From DAIOFH01 sp036745875 (lineage in GTDB: Bacteria > Planctomycetota > SZUA-567), in contig DAIOFH010000090.1 of the NCBI GenBank assembly GCA_036745875.1, positions 1-16,164 on the forward strand: a DNA stretch of 16,164 nucleotides. The letters are read 5' to 3'. The notes under the pieces are model-generated. The model was not told the DNA's origin. It searched no databases and saw only the letters and a list, made by a program, of their open reading frames with translations. This document shows positions 7,393 to 13,051 of this stretch, one piece after another. Within the stretch, counting starts at the first letter, position 1. Each line of letters begins with the position of its first letter. The position numbers and the translations under genes were made by a program.

Positions 7393-7447
7393 GCGAATTC
7401 CTCCAGAGCGCGGATGCGGCGCCGACCGACCGGAAACACTCAAAAGA

Positions 7448-7590
7448 TCGTTTCTGAAAAATTTGACTGCACCGCTAGCGATGCTTAGCGCGTTTTCAGA
7501 AATGGTTGGCTCCCTGTTGCGTATTCCGGCAAAACTGCGAGAAGCCAAAATGCGCAAAGGGAGGAGTCAACCTTTTCAGAAAACGCTATA
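7448..7590. repeat. imperfect palindromic repeat, copy 1 (MITE/REP-like)
   Basis: The core at 7471-7590 begins ACCGCTAGCG and TAGCGCGTTTTC (7486-7497) and ends GAAAACGCTATA (7579-7590), an imperfect terminal inverted repeat. The interior is also self-complementary: GGTTGGCTCCCT (7504-7515) faces AGGGAGGAGTCAACC (7558-7572). A related copy with the same ends lies at 11255-11361, which lacks ten bases (7481-7490) present here. Immediately left, 7448-7470 reads CGTTTCTGAAAAATTTGACT, close to the reverse complement of the right end, so part of the element is duplicated. It lies in the leader between the transporter promoter and its start codon. No coding function. Confidence 0.75.
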
Positions 7591-7683
7591 ATGTGTGGCT
7601 TTGAGGGAGTCGCTACTGCGAGACATCGAAAGGAGTCGTGATTTTGCATGAATCATGGGATATTTTATCTTGTGTTAAGTATC

Positions 7684-7693
7684 TCGTATACAA
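7684..7693. promoter_or_regulatory. GntR-type operator candidate at the transporter promoter
   Basis: TCGTATACAA fits T-N-GTATAC-N-A, a common half-palindromic form for FCD-type GntR repressors. It overlaps the expected transcription start, 7 nt downstream of the -10 at 7700-7705, an ideal place for repression. The adjacent gntR gene is the obvious regulator, but binding is inferred. Confidence 0.5.
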
Positions 7694-7699
7694 TATTCA

Positions 7700-7726
7700 A
7701 TTATAGCGAAGAACTTCCAAAGTCAA
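7700..7726 (-). promoter_or_regulatory. promoter of the DASS-hydro-lyase operon
   Basis: On the minus strand TTGACT (7726-7721) and TATAAT (7705-7700) are separated by 15 nt. The hexamers are near perfect; the spacer is short. Transcription would start near 7693 and run through the palindromic repeat before reaching the transporter ATG at 7392. Confidence 0.65.
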
Positions 7727-7740
7727 GGGAAATTAATAAA

Positions 7741-7768
7741 AGCAACCGGCAGGAATTTGCCGGTTGCT
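7741..7768 (-). terminator. Rho-independent terminator of gntR
   Basis: AGCAACCGGCA (7741-7751) pairs perfectly with TGCCGGTTGCT (7758-7768) over a 6-nt loop. On the minus strand it is followed by TTTTATTAATTT. It lies 42 nt after the gntR stop and separates gntR from the transporter promoter, so the two are distinct transcription units. Confidence 0.88.
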
Positions 7769-7810
7769 GGGTAATAGCTTTATTGTTAAGGAATTAGCGA
7801 AAGAAACTTT

Positions 7811-8446
7811 TTATCGAAATGCATCGAGAATGATGTTCATACTGCGGATGATATGCTGCCGCATGGCCTGGCAGGCGGCTTCGGCATCGCCTTTTTCCAT
7901 GAAATCGAGTAATGTGGCGTGTTCTTCAACAGAAAGCGCGTGATTGACGTTGCTGCCTTGAGTGCGGCTGTATGACGGGCCATTCCAGAGGGATTCCAGA
8001 ATCGCATACAGCTTTCTACTGCCAGCCGCTTCCCATATATAATGGTGAAAGTCGTGATTGTACGAGTCGTACGCAGCGCCGAGTTCCGCTTCGGAGACGC
8101 CGGAAATCGCCAGTTGCAAATCTTTGAGCATTTGGAGATCAGCCTTCCGGGTGGTCACCCTCAGGACAGCTTCGCCTTCGAGAAGGATTCGCATGTCAAA
8201 ATGGTCGCGGATAAAATCAGCGTCTATTTTATGGACAATTGCCTCGCGGTTCATGCGCAGCTCGATAAGACCCTCTGACTCAAGCATTTGAAATGCTTCA
8301 CGGACCGGGGTACGGGAGACTTTGAGGAGGGCGGCAGTATCGGTGAGGGAAAGCGCCTGGCCGTCGGCAAACTCGCCGGAGAGGATGGCTTTGCGTATAA
8401 TCGACGCGACTTTAAGCCTGACAGGGATTTTTTCAATGGTTTCCAC
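7811..8446 (-). CDS. GntR-family regulator, FadR/FCD subfamily
   Basis: A 211-residue regulator. An N-terminal winged helix (about 10-72) holds the GntR signature with LSLTDTAALLKVSRTPVREA at 32-51 and ESEGLIE just after. The C-terminal FCD domain (about 78-205) shows likely metal/ligand residues in NHDFH (130-134), EEH (174-176) and RQH (196-198). Such proteins bind organic acids and usually repress neighbouring catabolic genes, which here are the carboxylate transporter and the Fe-S hydro-lyase. The start is a GTG at 8446 with only a weak AGG upstream; no other in-frame start precedes it. It has its own promoter (TTGACA-17-TATACT) and terminator. An operator-like element in its leader suggests autoregulation. 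Confidence 0.9.
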   Translation of the reverse strand: METIEKIPVRLKVASIIRKAILSGEFADGQALSLTDTAALLKVSRTPVREAFQMLESEGLIELRMNREAIVHKIDADFIRDHFDMRILLEGEAVLRVTTRKADLQMLKDLQLAISGVSEAELGAAYDSYNHDFHHYIWEAAGSRKLYAILESLWNGPSYSRTQGSNVNHALSVEEHATLLDFMEKGDAEAACQAMRQHIIRSMNIILDAFR

Positions 8447-8473
8447 AGCAGTACCTGAAAAGGAGTTAGAAGA

Positions 8474-8483
8474 TTGTATTCAA
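8474..8483. promoter_or_regulatory. GntR-type operator candidate in gntR leader
   Basis: TTGTATTCAA differs by one base from T-N-GTATAC-N-A seen at 7684-7693. It lies just downstream of the predicted gntR start site, and both regions also share a TTGAATA motif on the minus strand. This is consistent with autoregulation but remains unproven. Confidence 0.35.
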
Positions 8484-8503
8484 CATCTTGTACTTCTGTA
8501 TGT

Positions 8504-8532
8504 AGTATAGCTTACTGTATTGAATTTGTCAA
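8504..8532 (-). promoter_or_regulatory. promoter of gntR
   Basis: On the minus strand a perfect TTGACA (8532-8527) and TATACT (8509-8504) are separated by 17 nt. The predicted start near 8497 leaves a leader of about 50 nt before the GTG at 8446. Confidence 0.8.
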
Positions 8533-8559
8533 AGATTACTTAAGGGCATTTTTTACGAC

Positions 8560-8586
8560 AAAAACGACCCCATTGGAGTCGTTTTT
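8560..8586 (-). terminator. Rho-independent terminator of ogt
   Basis: AAAAACGAC (8560-8568) pairs with GTCGTTTTT (8578-8586), and inner CC/GG pairs tighten the loop. The minus strand ends in a T-run, and the signal lies about 50 nt after the ogt stop. Being symmetrical it could also act on plus-strand transcripts. Confidence 0.85.
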
Positions 8587-8637
8587 ATGCGGCAATTTAT
8601 CGCTCAGTTCTGAGGTGTAACGTTATCATGAATGGGT

Positions 8638-9279
8638 TTAGGATAGACTGGTTTTTTCCAAATCGAGAAGCATCTGCTTCAGTTCCTTGCCACCGATGAA
8701 CCCGCCGATTGCGCCGTTGGAGGCAATGACGCGATGGCAGGGGATCAGAAGGGGGACGGGATTGTTTGAACAGGCTCCGCCCGTTGCGCGGCCGGAGGTC
8801 GAACCGGCGACTTTAGCAAGTTCTCCGTAGCTCCATGTTTCCGCATAGGGAATCTTCTGCAACGTTTCCCATACGCTCTTGCGGAAAGGGCTGACCTTGA
8901 ATACGTCAGGGCAGATCGGCGTGTTGAAATCCTTCAGCTTGCCCTCGTGATAGAGGGTGATTTCATTAACAAGTTGTTTAGCTATCGCATCGGCGTTTGG
9001 AGTGGATTTGTTCTTGTCGACACTCCGTTCGAACTCGTCCGCCTGGTTGAGGTTGGTCGGCAGGAACAGCCGATACACCCCCGTGTCTGTAACAAAGGCG
9101 GCATATGTACCAAATTTTGTCTTGATGTTGATCCGCATGTGTATGCTCCCGTCACCTGATGAAGCGCTTTTCCCCTGCATTCCGGTAATCGAGTACGCAT
9201 TCGGTATCGCTGGATACAAGTTCAGACCTAAGACCGGTTTTGCCTGGAAAATGCAACCTTGAATCAATTTTCCCGCCAT
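8638..9279 (-). CDS. ogt: methylated-DNA-[protein]-cysteine S-methyltransferase (O6-alkylguanine repair)
   Basis: A suicide DNA-repair enzyme that moves the alkyl group from O6-alkylguanine to its own cysteine. The active-site motif PCHRV is at 180-184 with Cys181 as acceptor, followed by GGFIGGKELK. The preceding RATGGACSNNP (164-174) corresponds to the arginine-finger and DNA-binding helix of the family, with Ala-Thr-Gly in place of the usual Ala-Val-Gly. I give ATG 9279 as start because AGAGGA lies 7 nt upstream and a TATAAT (9308-9303 on the minus strand) precedes it. However, the conserved fold begins only near residue 48, and the ATG at 9138 has an equally good GGGAG at 7 nt and would give 166 residues, the normal length. 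The first 47 residues are thus doubtful. It ends at a terminator and is transcribed alone. Confidence 0.88.
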   Translation of the reverse strand: MAGKLIQGCIFQAKPVLGLNLYPAIPNAYSITGMQGKSASSGDGSIHMRINIKTKFGTYAAFVTDTGVYRLFLPTNLNQADEFERSVDKNKSTPNADAIAKQLVNEITLYHEGKLKDFNTPICPDVFKVSPFRKSVWETLQKIPYAETWSYGELAKVAGSTSGRATGGACSNNPVPLLIPCHRVIASNGAIGGFIGGKELKQMLLDLEKTSLS

Positions 9280-9445
9280 GGAAAATTCCTCTTCATTCAA
9301 ACATTATATGCGTTTGCCTTTGAAATGGTTAGACTTATGCGAAAATGGCAACTTTTACTCGAAATTAGCAAATTGTTCGCACATAAATCGTGAAAATCAG
9401 AATTACTGAGACTTATCCAAGTAAACCCATTGTCTTGCTGGGATA

Positions 9446-9474
9446 TTGTCATATTTACGATAACACCGTATAAT
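9446..9474 (+). promoter_or_regulatory. strong plus-strand promoter of unknown target
   Basis: TTGTCA (9446-9451) and TATAAT (9469-9474) with a 17-nt spacer form a near-consensus promoter. The predicted start falls near 9481, which is itself an ATG opening a 15-codon frame to 9528. The transcript could run into the HDOD operon about 350 nt away or be a separate small RNA. No terminator is evident before the second promoter. Confidence 0.55.
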
Positions 9475-9549
9475 AATAGCATGATACAGATTTTAATGGA
9501 AGGAGTTTCGCCAGATTTGACAGAATAATGGAATTCGTCACTTTTTGCA

Positions 9550-9559
9550 TAGTATACTA
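9550..9559. promoter_or_regulatory. TAGTATACTA palindrome
   Basis: A perfect 10-bp palindrome that also fits the T-N-GTATAC-N-A pattern of the candidate GntR sites at 7684-7693. It lies in the ogt-HDOD intergenic region. It may be a regulator site or chance. Confidence 0.3.
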
Positions 9560-9635
9560 CTCAACTTAATCGCAATTTATCGGAAAAAAAAGAGGACGCA
9601 ACATTTGCAATTTAAAGCGTAATAATGGTAAGTAC

Positions 9636-9665
9636 TTGCCTTTATCCTCTGTTTTCAGGTATAGT
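9636..9665 (+). promoter_or_regulatory. promoter of the HDOD operon
   Basis: TTGCCT (9636-9641) and TATAGT (9660-9665) are separated by 18 nt. The predicted start at about 9671 coincides with the first base of a hairpin (GGGTC at 9671-9675), which supports the assignment. Confidence 0.6.
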
Positions 9666-9670
9666 ATCTA

Positions 9671-9717
9671 GGGTCGAAAATCGGATTAACCGACTGATCC
9701 GGACGAAGCTTGCTTCG
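9671..9717 (+). other. structured 5' leader of the HDOD operon
   Basis: From the predicted transcription start, GGGTC (9671-9675) pairs with GATCC (9696-9700, one G-U), enclosing an inner stem TCGG (9681-9684) with CCGA (9690-9693) and a GAAAA/CT internal loop. A second hairpin, CGAAG (9704-9708) with CTTCG (9713-9717), follows directly. About 120 nt of less structured, AT-rich leader then runs to the TTG start at 9837. It does not match a riboswitch consensus I know, including the c-di-GMP GEMM types. It may regulate the operon or simply stabilise the mRNA. Confidence 0.45.
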
Positions 9718-9836
9718 CTTGAACCACGCTCAATTTTTCCATGGATTGTTTGCCCTCTCCATGCATAATATTATTTTGGTATTAAACGTGATGGAATACG
9801 TCTTGATCACTTGTTCGCAAAGAAACGGATGTAGAC

Positions 9837-10283
9837 TTGAGCAAGAAAAAGGTGGCAGTCAAGAATCTGGTTCCTGGCATGAGGTTGGCGGAAAAGATCA
9901 CCAACTCCTCCGGCATCACGGTCATACCTTCCGGGGTGCGACTGACGCCGTTGTTTATCAACCGCCTGACCAAATGGGGCCTCGAGAGCGTTGACGTCGT
10001 GGTTGACGATACGACCGTGACCGACAAATCTTCCGCCCTCAAACACGGAACCACCACCAACATCGCTATAAACACCAAGACCGGCAGTTCAGCCGCTCTC
10101 CAGGAATTCGCCAAGGATATCACGGTCGAAGTCACCAACCGGTTCAAGAATCTTGCGGACGACGAACTGATGATGCGCCTCAGGTCGATAGTGCTGAAAA
10201 AACTCATAGCAGACGGTCCGAACGGCAAACTGAACCGCTTGCGTACCGGTTCGTTCAGCGGAGGCTCGGACGACCAATGGTAG
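9837..10283 (+). CDS. small protein resembling the N-terminal module of HD-GYP proteins
   Basis: A 148-residue soluble protein. Its first 55 residues follow the pattern found at the N-terminus of many HD-GYP phosphodiesterases: NLVPGMRLAEKI at 10-21, then a G-x-VIPSGVRLT stretch, and a hydrophobic helix with WGLESVDVV. The rest (about 60-148) is low in recognisable motifs, with a likely helical part at 88-125. There is no HD catalytic domain; that follows in the next gene. The start is TTG 9837, the only plausible one after the in-frame stop at 9804, with a weak GGA upstream. The gene overlaps the HDOD gene by 7 nt, so the two are coupled and probably work together. It looks like a split form of an N-domain plus HD-domain regulator. 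Confidence 0.75.
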   Translation: MSKKKVAVKNLVPGMRLAEKITNSSGITVIPSGVRLTPLFINRLTKWGLESVDVVVDDTTVTDKSSALKHGTTTNIAINTKTGSSAALQEFAKDITVEVTNRFKNLADDELMMRLRSIVLKKLIADGPNGKLNRLRTGSFSGGSDDQW

Positions 10284-11146
10284 TGGATTCCTCCAAACTC
10301 AGGACGACGATAGAGTCTATCACAGACCTCCCCACGCTGCCCACCGTGGTGGCGAGGATAACGTCCCAGATCGGCAATCCGTCCACCAACGCAGCTGATA
10401 TCGGCAAGCTTATCGAACAGGACCAATCCCTGACCAGCAAGGTGCTGCGGCTCGTCAACAGCGCCTACTACGGCTTTCCCAAGCAGATCAAGTCCATCCA
10501 GCACGCGGTCGTCATCCTTGGCTTCAACAAGGTAAAGACCATTGTCGTCACCGCATCCGTTTTCGACGTGATGCGCCCGAGCTTTTCCGTCGGCCTGGAC
10601 TTGAAGGATTATTGGCGGCATTCCCTCGGTTCCGCCATCGCCTCGCGGCTGGTCGCGGAGACCCTCAGTGGCGACCACTCCGCCGAGGACGCCTTCATCG
10701 GCGGCCTCCTGCACGACATCGGCAAGGTGGTGCTTGACCAGTTCCTCCCCGACCTGTACATGCCGGTGGTCAAGAACGCGCGCGACAAGGGCATCCTGCT
10801 TCTCGAATCCGAACAGGAGATGCTCGGCATCACCCACAGCACCGTCGGCCAGTGGATCATGGAAAAATGGCGTCTGCCGCCGGTGATCGTCAACATGGTG
10901 AACATGCACCATACGCCGCTGCAGGCGGTGGACAGGCGGGAAATGACTGCGGCTGTGCATATCGGGGACGTCCTGGCGCGGGCGCTGGGTATCGGCAACG
11001 CCGGCGACGAACGCATTCCGGCGATCGATCCGATACTGGCGGAAAATTACATGATTGACGAAAGTTTCCTCGGCAAAATGGTGGACCGGCTGGCGATCGA
11101 GATCGCCAAGGCCGAGGAATTCTTCGACCTTATCTCGGTGACATAG
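10277..11146 (+). CDS. HDOD-domain protein
   Basis: A 289-residue cytoplasmic protein made almost entirely of an HDOD domain. Family hallmarks are LPTLPTVVARI (18-28), DQSLTSKVLRLVNSAYYGF (49-67) and the HD segment GGLLHDIGKVVLDQF (142-156). HDOD proteins act in signalling and often in motility or developmental control, usually without known enzymatic activity. Here His115, His146-Asp147, His187, His211/His212 and Asp231 are spaced like metal ligands of active HD/HD-GYP hydrolases, so retained metal binding is possible. ATG 10277 overlaps the upstream gene by 7 nt, and GGAGG lies 12 nt before it; GTG 10283 is an alternative. A terminator follows 25 nt after the stop. Confidence 0.9.
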   Translation: MVVDSSKLRTTIESITDLPTLPTVVARITSQIGNPSTNAADIGKLIEQDQSLTSKVLRLVNSAYYGFPKQIKSIQHAVVILGFNKVKTIVVTASVFDVMRPSFSVGLDLKDYWRHSLGSAIASRLVAETLSGDHSAEDAFIGGLLHDIGKVVLDQFLPDLYMPVVKNARDKGILLLESEQEMLGITHSTVGQWIMEKWRLPPVIVNMVNMHHTPLQAVDRREMTAAVHIGDVLARALGIGNAGDERIPAIDPILAENYMIDESFLGKMVDRLAIEIAKAEEFFDLISVT

Positions 11147-11171
11147 AGGAACGACCTGTTTGCCGTTTGTG

Positions 11172-11203
11172 TCTCCGTGACGGAGCCTGCGGAGAATTTT
11201 TTT
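11172..11203 (+). terminator. Rho-independent terminator of the HDOD operon
   Basis: TCTCCG (11172-11177) pairs with CGGAGA (11190-11195), followed by seven T residues at 11197-11203. An alternative inner hairpin CTCCG/CGGAG is also possible. The signal separates the HDOD pair from the histidine kinase gene. Confidence 0.8.
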
Positions 11204-11254
11204 ATTTTGGTTCCGATGGCATGGATGGGCGGGGAACTGGCACTACGTGAATCG

Positions 11255-11361
11255 ACCGCTAGCGCGTTTTCGAAAGTGATGGGCCCTTGTCGTGTTTTGC
11301 GGCGCGGTTGCGCCGGGCGAAACATGGAACGGAAGGGACGGACTTTTCGGAAAACGCCATA
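11255..11361. repeat. imperfect palindromic repeat, copy 2 (MITE/REP-like)
   Basis: It starts ACCGCTAGCGCGTTTTCGAAA and ends CTTTTCGGAAAACGCCATA, matching the ends of the copy at 7471-7590. The middle is strongly self-complementary (GCGGCGCGGTTGCGCCGGGC lies near 11300), so the transcript would fold into a long hairpin. It fills most of the gap between the HDOD terminator and the kinase start codon and overlaps the upstream extension of the kinase reading frame. Confidence 0.75.
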
Positions 11362-11372
11362 TTGATTGGCGT

Positions 11373-13001
11373 ATGGTATCTTTTATGGATGAAGGCAAGA
11401 AACCACACAGCAATTCCGGGTTGATGCGACGCTCGACTACAGACGACGTGGTCAAGGAGCTCACGCAGCGCCAAAACAATCTCGAGGAGTCGATAGAACG
11501 GCTCATCAGGTTCCAGCGCCAAGCCCTGGTCCTGAAGAATGCCCGAACCGCCGACGAATTGTTCGACGTCATGGAATCGCTGCTTATCGAAGTGGTGGAT
11601 TTCATGTTCGCGAGCCTCCTGTTCAGGGACGACGCGGGCGGTTTCACCCCTATCCGGGATCTTCGGCCCGAAAGCCTGGTTCTCGACTTCCAGCTCATGA
11701 ACTGGGTCATGGACAACCAGGAGGTGGCCGTCCTGCCGATTTCCATCGAGGTGGAGGGAACGCGCCTTAGTTCTCTCCTGTTCCTGCCGTTCGGGAAAAG
11801 CCATATCATGCTTCTCTGGCTCGAGCAGGAACCCGAGGAATTCACCCGCGAGCAGGAGGCGCACCTTTCCGTCCTGTGCCGGGAAATGGCCGGGGCGCTG
11901 GAAACTTACCATCACCATGCCCAGCTCGACAAAACCCGCGCCGCGATGTCCGACATCATCGAAAGCGTGCCCCTCGGCATCATCGCCCTCGACCATGTCG
12001 GCAACGTCCTGATGATAAACAGCACCGCCGAGATCGCCCTGAACGTGCGCCGCCAGAAAGCGGTCGGCAACGCCTATCACCTCGCGCTCCCCTCCGCCAT
12101 GGCCGAGCTCCTGTCCAAGATGATCCAGGAAAAGTCCTCGGAGGAGGAAGAGCTCGTCATGACGAGCCTCAACGACGAGGACCAATATCTGGGCGTCACC
12201 GTCTCTCCCATGCAAACGGCCGAGGATTCCGGGTATGTCGTGGTCTGTCGCGACCTCCAGCTTTCCCGCGAAGTGCAAAAGCTGCGCACCTTGGATGCCA
12301 TGAAAAACGATTTCCTCTCCCTCGTCAGCCACGAGTTGAGGACGCCCCTGACGTCCATCATGGCCTACTCGGAAACGCTCCTGATGGACGACAACGACAA
12401 CGTGCCAAAGGAATGGCGCGAATACCTCGACATCATCCATTCAGAAGGCAAGCGCCTCTGCCGCCTCATCGACGATGTCCTAGACCTCACCAAGATGGAG
12501 GCGGGCAAGCTGAGTTACGATTTTGAAATGTACGACCCGAACGAAGTCATCGGCACGGTGGTGATGACCCTCATGCCGCTTCTGGAAGGCAAGGGCCATA
12601 CCCTGGACCTCGATCTCGCGGAGGATATCGGCGATTGCCGCATCTCCATCGAGCGTTTTACCCAGGTGGCCAACAACGTTATTTCCAACGCCATCAAATA
12701 CACCAATGAAGGCGGCCATATTCGCGTCAAAACCTATCGGGCAGGATCGTTCCCGGGCAACAAGATCCCAACCTTCATCTTCGAGGTGGAGGACAACGGC
12801 ATCGGCATTGCCAAGGAAAACATGAGCAAGGTGTTTTCCAAGTTCGAAATGGTCGGCGCGATACAGAACCATACTTCCGGGACCGGTCTTGGTCTCGCGA
12901 TCTGCAAACAGATTGTCGAAGAGGGTCATTCCGGGAAAATCTGGGTGGAGAGCGAACCCGGCGTCGGCACCAGGGTGTTTGTGCAGATTCCAGTGCATTA
13001 A
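11373..13001 (+). CDS. soluble sensor histidine kinase (GAF-PAS-HisKA-HATPase)
   Basis: A 542-residue kinase with no transmembrane segment. Order: coiled N-terminus (20-50), GAF-like domain (about 50-180), PAS domain (about 190-295), dimerisation/phosphoacceptor domain with the H box SLVSHELRTPLTS (316-328, His320), and the ATPase domain with N box NNVISNAIKYT (434-444), G1 EDNGIGIA (473-480) and G2 SGTGLGLAI (502-510). All catalytic motifs are intact. It autophosphorylates His320 in response to an unknown cytoplasmic signal; no response regulator is present in the window. The start is uncertain: the frame is open from 11292 but that part lies in the palindromic repeat. ATG 11373 (used) and ATG 11385 both lack a good ribosome site. 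No convincing promoter is visible downstream of the HDOD terminator. Confidence 0.9.
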   Translation: MVSFMDEGKKPHSNSGLMRRSTTDDVVKELTQRQNNLEESIERLIRFQRQALVLKNARTADELFDVMESLLIEVVDFMFASLLFRDDAGGFTPIRDLRPESLVLDFQLMNWVMDNQEVAVLPISIEVEGTRLSSLLFLPFGKSHIMLLWLEQEPEEFTREQEAHLSVLCREMAGALETYHHHAQLDKTRAAMSDIIESVPLGIIALDHVGNVLMINSTAEIALNVRRQKAVGNAYHLALPSAMAELLSKMIQEKSSEEEELVMTSLNDEDQYLGVTVSPMQTAEDSGYVVVCRDLQLSREVQKLRTLDAMKNDFLSLVSHELRTPLTSIMAYSETLLMDDNDNVPKEWREYLDIIHSEGKRLCRLIDDVLDLTKMEAGKLSYDFEMYDPNEVIGTVVMTLMPLLEGKGHTLDLDLAEDIGDCRISIERFTQVANNVISNAIKYTNEGGHIRVKTYRAGSFPGNKIPTFIFEVEDNGIGIAKENMSKVFSKFEMVGAIQNHTSGTGLGLAICKQIVEEGHSGKIWVESEPGVGTRVFVQIPVH

Positions 13002-13051
13002 AACGGCAAGACGGTCACGAGGGGCGAACACATTTTCATCCGGGGGAGAGT

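Noticed and set aside
7393..7557. 55-residue N-terminal extension of the DASS transporter
   Set aside because: It runs through the repeat and lacks a ribosome site, whereas ATG 7392 follows GGAGG closely.
9671..9720. c-di-GMP (GEMM) riboswitch before the HDOD operon
   Set aside because: The tetraloop/receptor arrangement and conserved core of GEMM-I are absent; only generic hairpins are seen.
9782..10960. 392-codon minus-strand open frame
   Set aside because: It is antisense to the HDOD pair, with His/Asp/Val-rich composition and no recognisable motif or ribosome site.
11292..11372. 27-residue N-terminal extension of the histidine kinase
   Set aside because: These codons lie within the palindromic repeat and have no ribosome site, so they are unlikely to be translated.
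11259..12440. 393-codon minus-strand open frame
   Set aside because: Shadow of the histidine kinase gene; the plus strand has all kinase motifs.
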